DNA of 64,000 nucleotides from G965218495 sp965218495. Lineage in GTDB: Bacteria > Bacteroidota > Rhodothermia > Rhodothermales > Bin80. The notes beneath the pieces are model-generated. The model worked only from the letters and a program-made list of their open reading frames with translations. It did no database searches and was not told the origin of the DNA. Location of the stretch: positions 3,472,001 to 3,536,000 of the forward strand of contig OZ244626.1 in the NCBI GenBank assembly GCA_965218495.1. The letters run 5' to 3'. Positions within the stretch are counted from its first letter, which is position 1; every line of letters starts with the position of its first letter. Below, in pieces: positions 34,251 to 43,421 of the stretch. The position numbers and the translations under genes are program-made.

Positions 34251-34373
34251 TTCCTATACCGTTAGGTATCATATACTTATGACTACACAACGATCTCACC
34301 ATCAACAGGCTGGTGAATTATGCGGGTTAAGACAGGGATAAGCACCCCAACAGCGCCTGCGTGGCGAGAATGA

Positions 34374-34919
34374 TACCGAGAGTACTGATCTATCCGTGTT
34401 CGGTTGGGGGCCCTTTCCTCACTTGGGGAAAAGTGCAGATTAAAATATGACGCGCCGTTTCGGGTGCTTTCGACTGACTTTGTGCCGAGTCGCCGGATGA
34501 TATGCCCATTCCTCCAGCGGCCGTGCGAGAGCTTTTACGCATTGCTCCTGATGGTGGTCAAGATCGCGAAGCATGCGGGTTGTTTGAATTGCGGTGGGTG
34601 TCGGTTGGCAGCTCGAATGCTCGGGCTGGTGCGAGAAAGGGAAGGGCGGTGAAATACTCCCGTAGCGGACGGGAGCAAGTGTACCCAAAGGCGGAGGTTA
34701 ACACCAGCTTGCGCACGCGACTTCTAAAGGCGCCCAGGAAGGCAGCCGGTACGGAGCGACCAATCTGGCCCCCACTGGCTGCCGCCGGAGCGTGCCAAGC
34801 AGGCGGTGCAGGACACCGCATTGGGCGCGGCTGTGAAAAACGTCAATGCACCCGGCATTGACTTGCAGCCTTTTCGCGCAGCCGCGCGCGCCAGGCTCGA
34901 TCAGCTTCGGTCCGCCCAA
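34374..34919. other. Stretch without recognisable gene upstream of the parS sites
   Basis: Short frames only; I see no protein family, RNA gene or repeat here. It lies between the right flank of the nested elements and the parS cluster. Confidence 0.5.
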
Positions 34920-34935
34920 TGTTTCACGTGAAACA
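34920..34935. promoter_or_regulatory. parS site 1
   Basis: TGTTTCACGTGAAACA is a perfect 16-bp palindrome matching the ParB-binding consensus. It is the first of three regularly spaced sites. Confidence 0.92.
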
Positions 34936-35020
34936 CTTCGCTGCAAATGCCTGACCGTTGCCGCCCAGCCTATACGCTTACCCTGCGCGCCAGACCAAAG
35001 AGCTGTCCCAGTGCGCCAGA

Positions 35021-35036
35021 CGTTTCACGTGAAACA
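35021..35036. promoter_or_regulatory. parS site 2
   Basis: CGTTTCACGTGAAACA keeps the 14-bp palindromic core. It lies 101 bp after site 1. Confidence 0.92.
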
Positions 35037-35120
35037 CTTCGCTACGCAGCCGATACGATGGCCGCACCGCGCGAACGGTTACGCCCGCGGTCAGCAATGG
35101 CCCCGGCACGTCATCGCAAA

Positions 35121-35136
35121 TGTTTCACGTGAAACC
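35121..35136. promoter_or_regulatory. parS site 3
   Basis: TGTTTCACGTGAAACC keeps the 14-bp core. It lies 100 bp after site 2 and just 26 bp before the mfd start, so ParB binding could also affect mfd expression (inference). Confidence 0.92.
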
Positions 35137-35161
35137 TTGAATTCGCCAACGAAAACCGAAC

Positions 35162-38100
35162 TTGAGCGACACGCCCCTAAGCGACATACTGCATAAGGTT
35201 GCGGCGTCGCCCTTCTGCCGCGCGATCATCCGGTGGTGCCAGGCCGAAGCTGCGGAGCCATTGCATGTAACAGACGCGGCCGGGTCGCTACCGGCATTCA
35301 TCCTCCAGCACATTTGGAGCACCTCGCGCCGCTTTACCCTGTGCATACTGCCGGACGCCGACACCGCCCTTTACCTGCACAGTGACCTGGATCAAATCGC
35401 CGGCGACGGTGGGCACCTGTTACTCTTTCCGCCCAGTGGCCGCACACCGTATGATCGAGAGCAAGTTGCGCATTCACTGCCACTGGTACAGCGCGCCGAT
35501 GTGCTGCAGCAGCTAAGCGAAGGGTTTCGTGGGATTGTCGTAACCAGCATTAACGCGCTGGTAGAACGTACACCCGCCAAGGCGAGTGTACGTAGCGCAT
35601 CACGCACCCTGGCGCTTGGAGAAATTATTCAGCCGGAGCATCTCATACAAAGCCTCGTCGATCAGGGGTTTGAGCACGTGCGGTTTGTTGACCAGCCTGG
35701 CGAAATAGCCTGGCGTGGCGGAATAGTTGACGTCTACTCCTACACCAGTGGATATCCCATCCGCATCGAATTTGTTGGCGACGAAATAGAATCCCTGCGT
35801 GAATTCGAAGCACGCTCCCAGCGGTCGGTCAGCAATTTGGAACGCGTACGCATCGCGCCACGCCTTGAGCGTTTTGCAACCAGCAAAACCACCTACTCCT
35901 CGCTGTTTGACTATATGGCGGACGACGCCCTCATGGTGCTCTTTGACAACCTGCGCTTTGAGGCGCTAACTACAGACCTGTTTGAAACGGCTTCTGCGCG
36001 CTACGCCGAAGCAGACGCACGTGACACGCTGGCTGCGCCACGGGAACGCTTCCTGGACAATGAAGCGCTGCAAGCGGTACTTGGCTCGCGTCCAAGGTTG
36101 CACTTTGGCACGTTTACCGGCTCTGCCATCAGCTCCACAGTGTCTACCGGCAGTCGCCCCCAACCTGCCTTCAATCGGCAAATGAAGCTCCTGCGGACCC
36201 ATCTCGCTGCTGGCGCAGACGCGTCCACCCTCACGTTTATCCTGTGCGACACCAGCGGCCAAATGGACCGACTTACCGATCTGCTGGATACCACGCTCAG
36301 CGACGGGTTTTTGAAGCTGGTCGTGCAGTCGGTGCACAAAGGATTTGAGCTACCCTCAGCCGAGCTTGCGGTATATACGGACCACGAAATCTTTGGGCGT
36401 TACCACCGTCCCGCAACTCGCAAGCGAAAACGGCACGGCGGCATTCGGCTGCATGAGTTGCGCAGCCTGGAGCCCGGCGACTTTGTGGTCCATACGGACT
36501 TTGGGGTCGGCACGTTCGCCGGTTTCCGCACCATAACCGTGCGCGGCAAAGAGCAAGAGGCCGTCCGCCTGCACTATGCAGGGGGTGACGTGCTCTATGT
36601 AAACATCAACGCGCTCCACAGGCTGCACAAGTACAGCGGCAAAGAGGGCCATGCGCCTAAACTCACGAAGCTCGGGTCCGGCCAGTGGGAAAGATCCAAG
36701 CGCAGGACCAAGAAGCGTTTAAAGGATATTGCGCGTGACCTTATCCGACTCTACGCCAAGCGCAAGGCTGCTGCCGGCTACAGCTTCTCGCCAGACTCGG
36801 TATGGCAGCGAGAGATGGAGGCCTCCTTTGCCTTTGAAGACACTCCCGACCAGTTCAGCGCCACCGAGGCCGTCAAGCGCGACATGGAATCGCCTGCCCC
36901 GATGGACCGTCTGGTCTGTGGCGATGTGGGCTTTGGCAAGACGGAAGTAGCTGTCCGGGCTGCATTTAAGGCGGCCCAAGACGGGAAACAGGTAGCGCTA
37001 CTGGTGCCCACCACTGTGTTGGCCCGGCAGCACCAGAACACCTTCACTCAGCGCCTTGAGCACTTCCCGGTTCGGATAGAAATGCTCTCCCGGCACCGCA
37101 CTGGAAAGGCCGCGCGGCGCATCCTGGACGAGCTACAGTCGGGGGTAGTAGACATCCTTATTGGCACGCATCGCATCATTTCCAATGACGTGACATTCAA
37201 GGACCTTGGCCTCCTGATAGTGGATGAGGAGCAACGATTCGGCGTAGGGGTAAAGGAGCGTCTGCGCCAGATTCGGGTGGGTGTGGATACCCTAACGCTG
37301 ACCGCGACGCCCATTCCCCGGACACTGCAGTTTTCACTCATGGGTGCGCGGGACCTGTCCATAATCAACACGCCGCCGCCGAATCGGCAGAGCATTGTTA
37401 CAGAGATTCACTCCATTGACAAGCGACTCGTCCGCGATGCCATCTTGTACGAGGTAAGTCGCGGCGGTCAGGTTTTCTTTTTGCACAACCGTGTCGACTC
37501 GATAGAGGACATTGCCGCGATGCTGCGTGATCTCGTTCCGGGTGTGCGTATGCAGGTGGCCCACGGCCGGATGCCCGCAGCTGAAATCGAACGTGTCATG
37601 ACCGCGTTTATCGACCGCAAGTTTGACGTACTCATATCAACCACGATCATCGAGAATGGCCTTGATATTCCCAATGTCAATACGATGATCATCCACCACG
37701 CGCAGCGGTTTGGACTGGCGGAGCTCCACCAGCTACGAGGCCGCGTGGGCCGCAGCGACCGCAAGGCGTTCTGTTACCTGCTGGTTCCGTCGATCCACGC
37801 GCTCACGCGCGAAGCACGGCAGCGATTGCGTGCCGTAGAGCAGTTAAGCGAGCTTGGCAGCGGATTCCAGATCGCAATGCGCGACTTGGACATTCGCGGT
37901 GCCGGTAACGTCCTCGGCGGGGAGCAGAGTGGCTTTATCGCAGACCTGGGCTTTGCGACGTACCAGCAGATTCTGGACGAAGCAGTCAGAGAACTCCGCG
38001 CAGATGAGTTCCCGTCGCTTGCCAGCGAAGCACCGGTGCCTCCGGCCGCCGATGCCGCTGTGGACACAGATTTGGACGCCGCCTTGCCGGGTTCCTATGT

Positions 38101-38494
38101 CGAGAGCGATCTCGAACGATTAGGGCTTTATCGTCGACTCGGCGAAATCGCGACGACGGACGCGTTGGCTGACCTTCGTGAAGAGCTGCGTGACCGGTTT
38201 GGCCCGCTCCCCACCGAAGCCCGGAACCTGTTCACCGTCGTGCGCATGAAGCTGTGCGCCACGAGGCTGCGCCTGCCACGCGTTGCGTATCGCAACCAGC
38301 GACTGTTTCTGCACTTGGCTCTGGACGACCTGTATTTTCGCGAACATTGCCTCCAGTCGCTGCTGGAGCGCCTGGAGGCAACAGGCCACCGCTACGTCAT
38401 GAAGGAATCCAAAGGCGGTGTGCCGCGCGCCATCATTCAGCGCGTGCCAACGTTGAAGGTCGCGCTCTCGCTACTGGAAGCGCTCTCAGCGTAG
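35162..38494 (+). CDS. mfd: Transcription-repair coupling factor Mfd
   Basis: A 1110-residue translocase that removes stalled RNA polymerase and recruits UvrA. Domains in order: UvrB-like N-terminal module (to about 340), CarD-like RNA-polymerase interaction domain beginning LEPGDFVVHTDFGVGTFAGF at about 436, the RecG-like helicase core with Walker A GDVGFGKTE (587-595), DEEQRFG (688-694), GLDIPNVNTMIIHHAQRFGL and QLRGRVGRS, and the C-terminal TRCF domain (about 980 on). The start is a TTG at 35162; no better ATG lies near. Three parS sites precede it. Confidence 0.95.
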   Translation: MSDTPLSDILHKVAASPFCRAIIRWCQAEAAEPLHVTDAAGSLPAFILQHIWSTSRRFTLCILPDADTALYLHSDLDQIAGDGGHLLLFPPSGRTPYDREQVAHSLPLVQRADVLQQLSEGFRGIVVTSINALVERTPAKASVRSASRTLALGEIIQPEHLIQSLVDQGFEHVRFVDQPGEIAWRGGIVDVYSYTSGYPIRIEFVGDEIESLREFEARSQRSVSNLERVRIAPRLERFATSKTTYSSLFDYMADDALMVLFDNLRFEALTTDLFETASARYAEADARDTLAAPRERFLDNEALQAVLGSRPRLHFGTFTGSAISSTVSTGSRPQPAFNRQMKLLRTHLAAGADASTLTFILCDTSGQMDRLTDLLDTTLSDGFLKLVVQSVHKGFELPSAELAVYTDHEIFGRYHRPATRKRKRHGGIRLHELRSLEPGDFVVHTDFGVGTFAGFRTITVRGKEQEAVRLHYAGGDVLYVNINALHRLHKYSGKEGHAPKLTKLGSGQWERSKRRTKKRLKDIARDLIRLYAKRKAAAGYSFSPDSVWQREMEASFAFEDTPDQFSATEAVKRDMESPAPMDRLVCGDVGFGKTEVAVRAAFKAAQDGKQVALLVPTTVLARQHQNTFTQRLEHFPVRIEMLSRHRTGKAARRILDELQSGVVDILIGTHRIISNDVTFKDLGLLIVDEEQRFGVGVKERLRQIRVGVDTLTLTATPIPRTLQFSLMGARDLSIINTPPPNRQSIVTEIHSIDKRLVRDAILYEVSRGGQVFFLHNRVDSIEDIAAMLRDLVPGVRMQVAHGRMPAAEIERVMTAFIDRKFDVLISTTIIENGLDIPNVNTMIIHHAQRFGLAELHQLRGRVGRSDRKAFCYLLVPSIHALTREARQRLRAVEQLSELGSGFQIAMRDLDIRGAGNVLGGEQSGFIADLGFATYQQILDEAVRELRADEFPSLASEAPVPPAADAAVDTDLDAALPGSYVESDLERLGLYRRLGEIATTDALADLREELRDRFGPLPTEARNLFTVVRMKLCATRLRLPRVAYRNQRLFLHLALDDLYFREHCLQSLLERLEATGHRYVMKESKGGVPRAIIQRVPTLKVALSLLEALSA

Positions 38495-38522
38495 TCGGAG
38501 ACTCTTGCCGTATGAGTCAACG

Positions 38523-39491
38523 TCACATGGACGGATACTGCTCCGCCAACTCAAGCGCAATTGCGCGAATGCGGCGCTGCAGCTCAATGGGTGCAAGGAC
38601 TTCGACCTGCCGCCCAAAGCGCAGCAGGTACTGCGCCAAATACGTCATATTTTCGAATCGAAAAGCCACCGTCACATGCTCCCCGTCCGCCTGCTCTTCC
38701 TCGATTCGGGCCGGTATGCTGCGCCGCGCCGCCCCATAGACGGATGCCGGAAAACGGACGGTAATGCGCTCGCCCGCGGGATTTGCGCCTCGCGCCCGAA
38801 GGTACTCCTGCAGCTCAAACCCCTCGGGCGGCGTAAAGCGACGGGCGAGTACTTGCAGATCCTGGATATACTCCAACACGAATTGCCTCATGTCACGCCG
38901 GAGATGGTCGAACGCGATAAGATTCCAATGGTCCGTGTAGTATACGAGTCCCAGCGGGTCCACTTGCCGCCGCGTAAGTTCCTTACGGCTTCGTACATAG
39001 TATTCGATCCACACCGTTCGGCGTTCTGCAATCGCCTCGCTGATTGATGCCCAGTATTCGTGTGCAGGCGTCTTGTGCAACCAATACGGGTCCAGCACAG
39101 TTCGTTCGTTCAGCGCGTCGATGTACTGCCGCGTTGAGTCCGAAAGAACGGCCCGAATCTTTTCCGCCACCTCATTGGCTTCCTTCGTTATCGAGGCATC
39201 CGAACGCAGCTTGATAAACTCCGTACCCATCAGCAGCGCAGCCGCTTGACGCCCCGTAAACATTAGCGGCGGAAGGTGATACCCCTTGAGGACTTCATAG
39301 CCGAATGACTCCGCATAGGCGATTGGTACGCCGGCCTCGCCAAGCGACCGCAGGTCACGAAAGATTGTGCGCTGGCTGACCCCAAAATGCTTTGCCATCT
39401 CCGCTACCGTGGTCCTCTTCCTGCCCTGTACAAACATCACCAGGGCTAGCAACCGGTCGGTACGTTTCAGCGTCCGCCTCTCACGGTCCAT
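38523..39491 (-). CDS. HTH-WYL transcriptional regulator
   Basis: An N-terminal DeoR/HTH_11-type winged helix (RTDRLLALVMFVQGRKRTTV, then FGVSQRTIFRDLRSL) is followed by a WYL domain (AIAERRTVWIEYYVRSRKEL, DPLGLVYYTDHWNLIAFD) and a WCX-type C-terminal extension. The family (PafC/DriD type) responds to ligands such as single-stranded DNA or nucleotides. The start is taken at the ATG at 39491 (MDRERRTLKR); the frame opens three codons earlier. It overlaps the 3' end of rsmG by about 11 bp. The target genes are unknown. Confidence 0.88.
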   Translation of the reverse strand: MDRERRTLKRTDRLLALVMFVQGRKRTTVAEMAKHFGVSQRTIFRDLRSLGEAGVPIAYAESFGYEVLKGYHLPPLMFTGRQAAALLMGTEFIKLRSDASITKEANEVAEKIRAVLSDSTRQYIDALNERTVLDPYWLHKTPAHEYWASISEAIAERRTVWIEYYVRSRKELTRRQVDPLGLVYYTDHWNLIAFDHLRRDMRQFVLEYIQDLQVLARRFTPPEGFELQEYLRARGANPAGERITVRFPASVYGAARRSIPARIEEEQADGEHVTVAFRFENMTYLAQYLLRFGRQVEVLAPIELQRRIRAIALELAEQYPSM

Positions 39492-40110
39492 TGCGATCAC
39501 GTAGCTGGAAGACGTGTATGATGGCTTTCTCGCGGAACCACGGCCCCAAGCAGTCCAGCGGTAGCACCTCTACGCCAACATCGCCGTAGGCGCTGTGCAA
39601 CGCGGCCATCTCGCAAGATAAGTCACCGCCCTTTAGGCAAATGAGGCCTGCCGCCCATGCACCTTCCGTCGTCATTCGACCTTCCGATGCTATGCGCACG
39701 TGCCATTGCCACAGCGTAGCCAGCGGTGCCGTAGCTCTACTGACGCTGTGCGTTGCCGACCCGGGCCAGGCTAGGGCGCGACCACACCACGTACTAAGGT
39801 TCTCAAGCCCTAATTCACGGCCAAGCCTGCGCACAGCCCAGATCTTTTTCTGCACGGAATCCACGGCTGTGACCCGAAGGCCCGGTGCGGCAATCGCCAA
39901 TGGTATGGCCGGCAACCCGCCCCCCGTGCCCCAGTCCACAACATGAGCGCCATCGGGGAAAGGGCGAATGGTCAGCGCCAGGCTGTGCCTGATGTGGCGC
40001 TCCCAAAAGTGCGCGGCCTCGCAGCGCGCCACCAGGTTGTGGTGCCGGTTAAGCTTCCAGAATGCAGCCTCGAACGCGCGTAGTTTATCGATCTTGGGCG
40101 CATCCAGCAC
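39481..40110 (-). CDS. rsmG: 16S rRNA (guanine527-N7) methyltransferase RsmG
   Basis: SAM-dependent methyltransferase of 209 residues. The SAM motif VVDWGTGGGLPAIPLAI is clear (position about 57-73), with LNRHHNLVAR and the RHIRHSLAL block before it. It lies one base after the mnmG stop, the usual gidA-gidB order near the origin. Confidence 0.93.
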   Translation of the reverse strand: MLDAPKIDKLRAFEAAFWKLNRHHNLVARCEAAHFWERHIRHSLALTIRPFPDGAHVVDWGTGGGLPAIPLAIAAPGLRVTAVDSVQKKIWAVRRLGRELGLENLSTWCGRALAWPGSATHSVSRATAPLATLWQWHVRIASEGRMTTEGAWAAGLICLKGGDLSCEMAALHSAYGDVGVEVLPLDCLGPWFREKAIIHVFQLRDRNGP

Positions 40111-40111
40111 G

Positions 40112-42007
40112 TCACGCCCCGGCGGCTACGCGTACGCGAGTTGTCCCCGCGGCGGTAAGCAAAACCATTAGCACGGAAAGATCAGCCGGGCTTACGCCGC
40201 TGATCCGAGAGGCCTGCCCCAAAGTTTCAGGCCGTATCAGCGTAAGCTTCTCGCGCGCTTCCATGCTAAGGTTGGTGGTGGCTCCATAGTCAAAGTCCCG
40301 CGGAATGCGGCGCGACTCCAGGCGCGCCATCTTCCTGGCCTCTTCCTCCTGGCGGCGCACGTACCCTGCGTATTTCAGGTCCGTTTCCACCAGTTGTGCT
40401 ACGCATTCCATTCCCGGAGCTTGCATCGCCACACTCTTGCCCACGGCCGATAGCAACGCCTTCAGCGAAACCTCGGGACGCAGCGCCACCCTGGCCAAGG
40501 GCACTGGGTGCGCGAGCGGCTGCGTTCCTGCCAACGTCAGGAAGTTATTGACTTCCGCCGGACGAACCGTGGTCTTCTTCAGGGCAGCCAGCGTCACCTC
40601 GATGGATTTCCGCTTGGCACACATGCGCTGGTAACGCGCTTCGCGTACCAGCCCCAACTGGCGCCCGAGGTCCGTAAGCCTTAGGTCTGCCGTGTCTTGC
40701 CGCAAGAGTATGCGATGCTCGGCGCGCGAAGTAAACATGCGGTACGGCTCGTCAGTCCCCTTGGCGATCAGGTCGTCAATGAGCACTCCTATGTAGGCTT
40801 GGGCGCGCCCGAGCACAACAGGGTCCTCTGAGCCCAGATAGCGAACCGCATTGATGCCCGCAACAAGCCCTTGTGCAGCGGCTTCTTCGTATCCCGTAGT
40901 GCCGTTAATCTGGCCTGCAAAAAAGAGGCCTGCCACACGCTTGGTTGCAAGCGAGTACTGAAGCTGGTGCGGTGGAAAGTAGTCGTACTCAATTGCATAC
41001 CCCGGGCGCAGCATATGAACCTGCTCCAGCCCTGGCACCTGCCGCAGCGCAGCGTGCTGGACCGCTTCGGGCAGGCTCGTAGAAAACCCGTTGACATACA
41101 CCTCGTACGTGTGGCGTCCTTCGGGCTCCAGGAACAGTTGGTGGCGCTCTTTATCTGCAAAGCGGTCAATCTTGTCCTCTATTGACGGACAATATCGCGG
41201 GCCGCGCCCCTGAATGCGACCCATAAACATGGGACTCCGGTCAAAGCCAGCACGTAGTGTGTCATGAACTTCCGGCGAGGTATAGGCCAGCCAACAGCTC
41301 AGCTGATGGTCCGTCAACTTGTCGGTCATAAAGGAAAACGGGCTCGGATTCTCGTCCCCCTTCTGCTCAGTGAGTTGGCTGTAGTCCAAGGAACGTCCGT
41401 CAATTCTTGGCGGTGTACCGGTTTTCAGCCTTCCGGACACGAAACCCAAAGCATGGAGGCAGCCAGTAAGTCCTCGAGTGGCCCGCTCTCCCATGCGCCC
41501 GCCGCCAAATTGCTTGTCCCCAACATGAATTATGCCGTTCATAAACGTCCCACTGGTGAGGATGACCACAGGTGCTTCAAAGGTCTCGCCGAGCTGCGTC
41601 TCCACCCCCGTCACGCGGCCCGACTTCGTGACGACGCGCGTAACCACATCCGCACGAAAGTACAGCCGTTCCTCCGCCTCCAGTGCCTGCCGCACCGCGT
41701 TAGCATACTCCACACGGTCGCACTGGGCTCTCGGGCCCCAAACCGCAGGCCCCTTGCGGCGATTTAGCATCCTGAACTGGATACCTGCCGCGTCCGTGGC
41801 GACGCCCATGATGCCACCCAGCGCATCAATCTCCCGGGCGATGTGCCCCTTGCCGATGCCGCCGATGGCCGGGTTGCACGACATGCGGCCCAACGCCTCC
41901 AGATTCATCGTGATCAGAAGCGTGCGCGCACCCATGCGCGCCGCAGCCGCAGCCGCCTCTGTGCCAGCGTGCCCGCCGCCTACCACAATTACGTCATACC
42001 CCGACAT
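40112..42007 (-). CDS. mnmG: tRNA uridine-5-carboxymethylaminomethyl enzyme MnmG
   Basis: An FAD-binding partner of MnmE in forming cmnm5U34 in tRNA. It is 631 residues from MSGYDVIVVGGGHAGTE (the frame is open 14 codons further upstream). The FAD motif GGGHAGTE, GGIGKGHIAREIDALGG, KTGTPPRIDGR and QINGTTGYEEAAAQG are all present. It lies between mnmE and rsmG on the same strand. Confidence 0.96.
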   Translation of the reverse strand: MSGYDVIVVGGGHAGTEAAAAAARMGARTLLITMNLEALGRMSCNPAIGGIGKGHIAREIDALGGIMGVATDAAGIQFRMLNRRKGPAVWGPRAQCDRVEYANAVRQALEAEERLYFRADVVTRVVTKSGRVTGVETQLGETFEAPVVILTSGTFMNGIIHVGDKQFGGGRMGERATRGLTGCLHALGFVSGRLKTGTPPRIDGRSLDYSQLTEQKGDENPSPFSFMTDKLTDHQLSCWLAYTSPEVHDTLRAGFDRSPMFMGRIQGRGPRYCPSIEDKIDRFADKERHQLFLEPEGRHTYEVYVNGFSTSLPEAVQHAALRQVPGLEQVHMLRPGYAIEYDYFPPHQLQYSLATKRVAGLFFAGQINGTTGYEEAAAQGLVAGINAVRYLGSEDPVVLGRAQAYIGVLIDDLIAKGTDEPYRMFTSRAEHRILLRQDTADLRLTDLGRQLGLVREARYQRMCAKRKSIEVTLAALKKTTVRPAEVNNFLTLAGTQPLAHPVPLARVALRPEVSLKALLSAVGKSVAMQAPGMECVAQLVETDLKYAGYVRRQEEEARKMARLESRRIPRDFDYGATTNLSMEAREKLTLIRPETLGQASRISGVSPADLSVLMVLLTAAGTTRVRVAAGA

Positions 42008-42066
42008 AGATTTGCGCTCTAATGCAACTCTAGTTAATTGCGCAGGCATCCACGCGGTTCCGCTGT

Positions 42067-43410
42067 TTACTTTCCGATGCAGAAACGCGAAAAGATAGCG
42101 CCCAACACGTCCTCATTGGTCACCGCACCGGTGATGCAGCCCAGCTCATTCAGTGCCGCCCGCAGGTCCATAGTAAAGAGGTCCACCGAAATGCCCTGGT
42201 CCAGTGCCGCCTGCGCCCGCGCTACCGCATCGGAAGCGCCGCGCAAGTGCGCGTGGTGCCGTTCACTTGTCACCAGTCGAACCGTGTCCGCGTCCTGGTC
42301 CACGACGGCAGCGACCACCGCCGCGCGGAGCGCTTCCAGCGCGCTCGCGTCTTCCAGCGCCACTAGCGCGGATATGGCAAGGCCCTGGGCTCCGCCCGCC
42401 AGGTCCGCCTTGTTACCCACAACCAGTACCTTAGCATGGTTGATCGACGCCAGAAATGTGCGCTCACTCTCCGCAAGCCCCACCGACAAGTCATAGACAT
42501 ACAGCACCAAGTCCGCCTGCACGATGGCTTCGCGCGACCGGCGTACGCCCTCCGCCTCTATGACATCCAGCGCGTCGTGCAGACCCGCCGTGTCGATGAA
42601 GCGAAACAGAAAGCCGCCAATCTCTTTATCGGCTGCTACCGTGTCCCGCGTCGTGCCGGGCGTGTCGCTGACGATGGCGCGGTCTTCGCCCAATAGCGCA
42701 TTCAGCAGGGTGGACTTGCCGGCATTGGGACGCCCCGCGATCACTACCCGCACGCCTTCCCGTACCAACTCGCCGAGGGCGTAGGATGCTAGCGCGTGTG
42801 TTAGCAAGCGCTGCGTGTTGCGCAGCAGTGAGCGCAGGGCGCTGCGATCGGCAAACTCCACGTCTTCATCGGAAAAGTCGATCTCCAGCTCCGCCAGTGC
42901 GCAGACATCCAGCAGCGCCGTTCGCAGTTCGTCTATGGTCTTCGAATAGCGCCCCCGCAGGCTGTCCACCGAGGCGCGATGAGCGCGCGACGATGAGGCG
43001 TGAATCAGGTCGGCAACCGCCTCGGCCTGGACCAGATCAAGCTTTCCGTTGAGGAAAGCCCGCTGCGTGAATTCCCCCGGTGCAGCCAGACGTGCCCCTG
43101 CTGCCAGCAGGCTCTGCAGGACAAGCGCGACGACGTAATCGCCGCCGTGACACGACACCTCGACCATGTCTTCGCCCGTGAAGGAGCGCGGCGCCCGAAA
43201 CACCGCGCAAACAACCTGATCAATCGCATCGCCACCAGGCGCGTGCCACAGCCCCACATGGAGTGTGTGTGAGAACACCTGCGAAAGGTCTGCGCCCTGA
43301 AAGCATTGCGCGGCTACCTCAATGGCCTGAGGCCCACTCACGCGCACAATTGCTAGTGCGGCCTTGCCGCGTGCCGTGGCAATGGCCGCGATGGTATCAG
43401 AGGCGGTCAT
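42067..43410 (-). CDS. mnmE: tRNA modification GTPase MnmE
   Basis: 447 residues: an N-terminal folate-binding domain with PGEFTQRAFLNGK, a helical domain, and a G domain with G1 GRPNAGKS (226-233), the DTPGTTRD switch region, DTAGLH and NKAD. It ends in the essential CIGK motif with the catalytic cysteine. It is partner of mnmG directly downstream. Confidence 0.96.
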   Translation of the reverse strand: MTASDTIAAIATARGKAALAIVRVSGPQAIEVAAQCFQGADLSQVFSHTLHVGLWHAPGGDAIDQVVCAVFRAPRSFTGEDMVEVSCHGGDYVVALVLQSLLAAGARLAAPGEFTQRAFLNGKLDLVQAEAVADLIHASSSRAHRASVDSLRGRYSKTIDELRTALLDVCALAELEIDFSDEDVEFADRSALRSLLRNTQRLLTHALASYALGELVREGVRVVIAGRPNAGKSTLLNALLGEDRAIVSDTPGTTRDTVAADKEIGGFLFRFIDTAGLHDALDVIEAEGVRRSREAIVQADLVLYVYDLSVGLAESERTFLASINHAKVLVVGNKADLAGGAQGLAISALVALEDASALEALRAAVVAAVVDQDADTVRLVTSERHHAHLRGASDAVARAQAALDQGISVDLFTMDLRAALNELGCITGAVTNEDVLGAIFSRFCIGK

Positions 43411-43421
43411 GGTGGCGCGTG

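Larger units (their letters stand above)
20956..34326 (-). mobile_element. IS1380-II, outer shell of a nested element stack
   Basis: The ends are CCTGCATATTTCACCAC at 20956 and the complement of CCCGCATAATTCACCAG at 34326, flanked by TTAA duplications (20952-20955 and 34327-34330). After subtraction of IS110-A (right copy, with AG core) and IS1380-I copy b (with TTAA) the element is 1832 bp. Its transposase is broken into N-terminal (33967-34250), middle (28517-28823) and C-terminal (21209-22122) parts. It is the oldest visible insertion in the stack. Confidence 0.9.

Noticed and set aside
33967..34305. Apparent 112-residue protein at the right edge of the nested stack
   Set aside because: It is the frameshifted N-terminus of the IS1380-II transposase.
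34558..34821. Frames in the gap before the parS sites
   Set aside because: High-GC random-looking composition on both strands; no family recognised.
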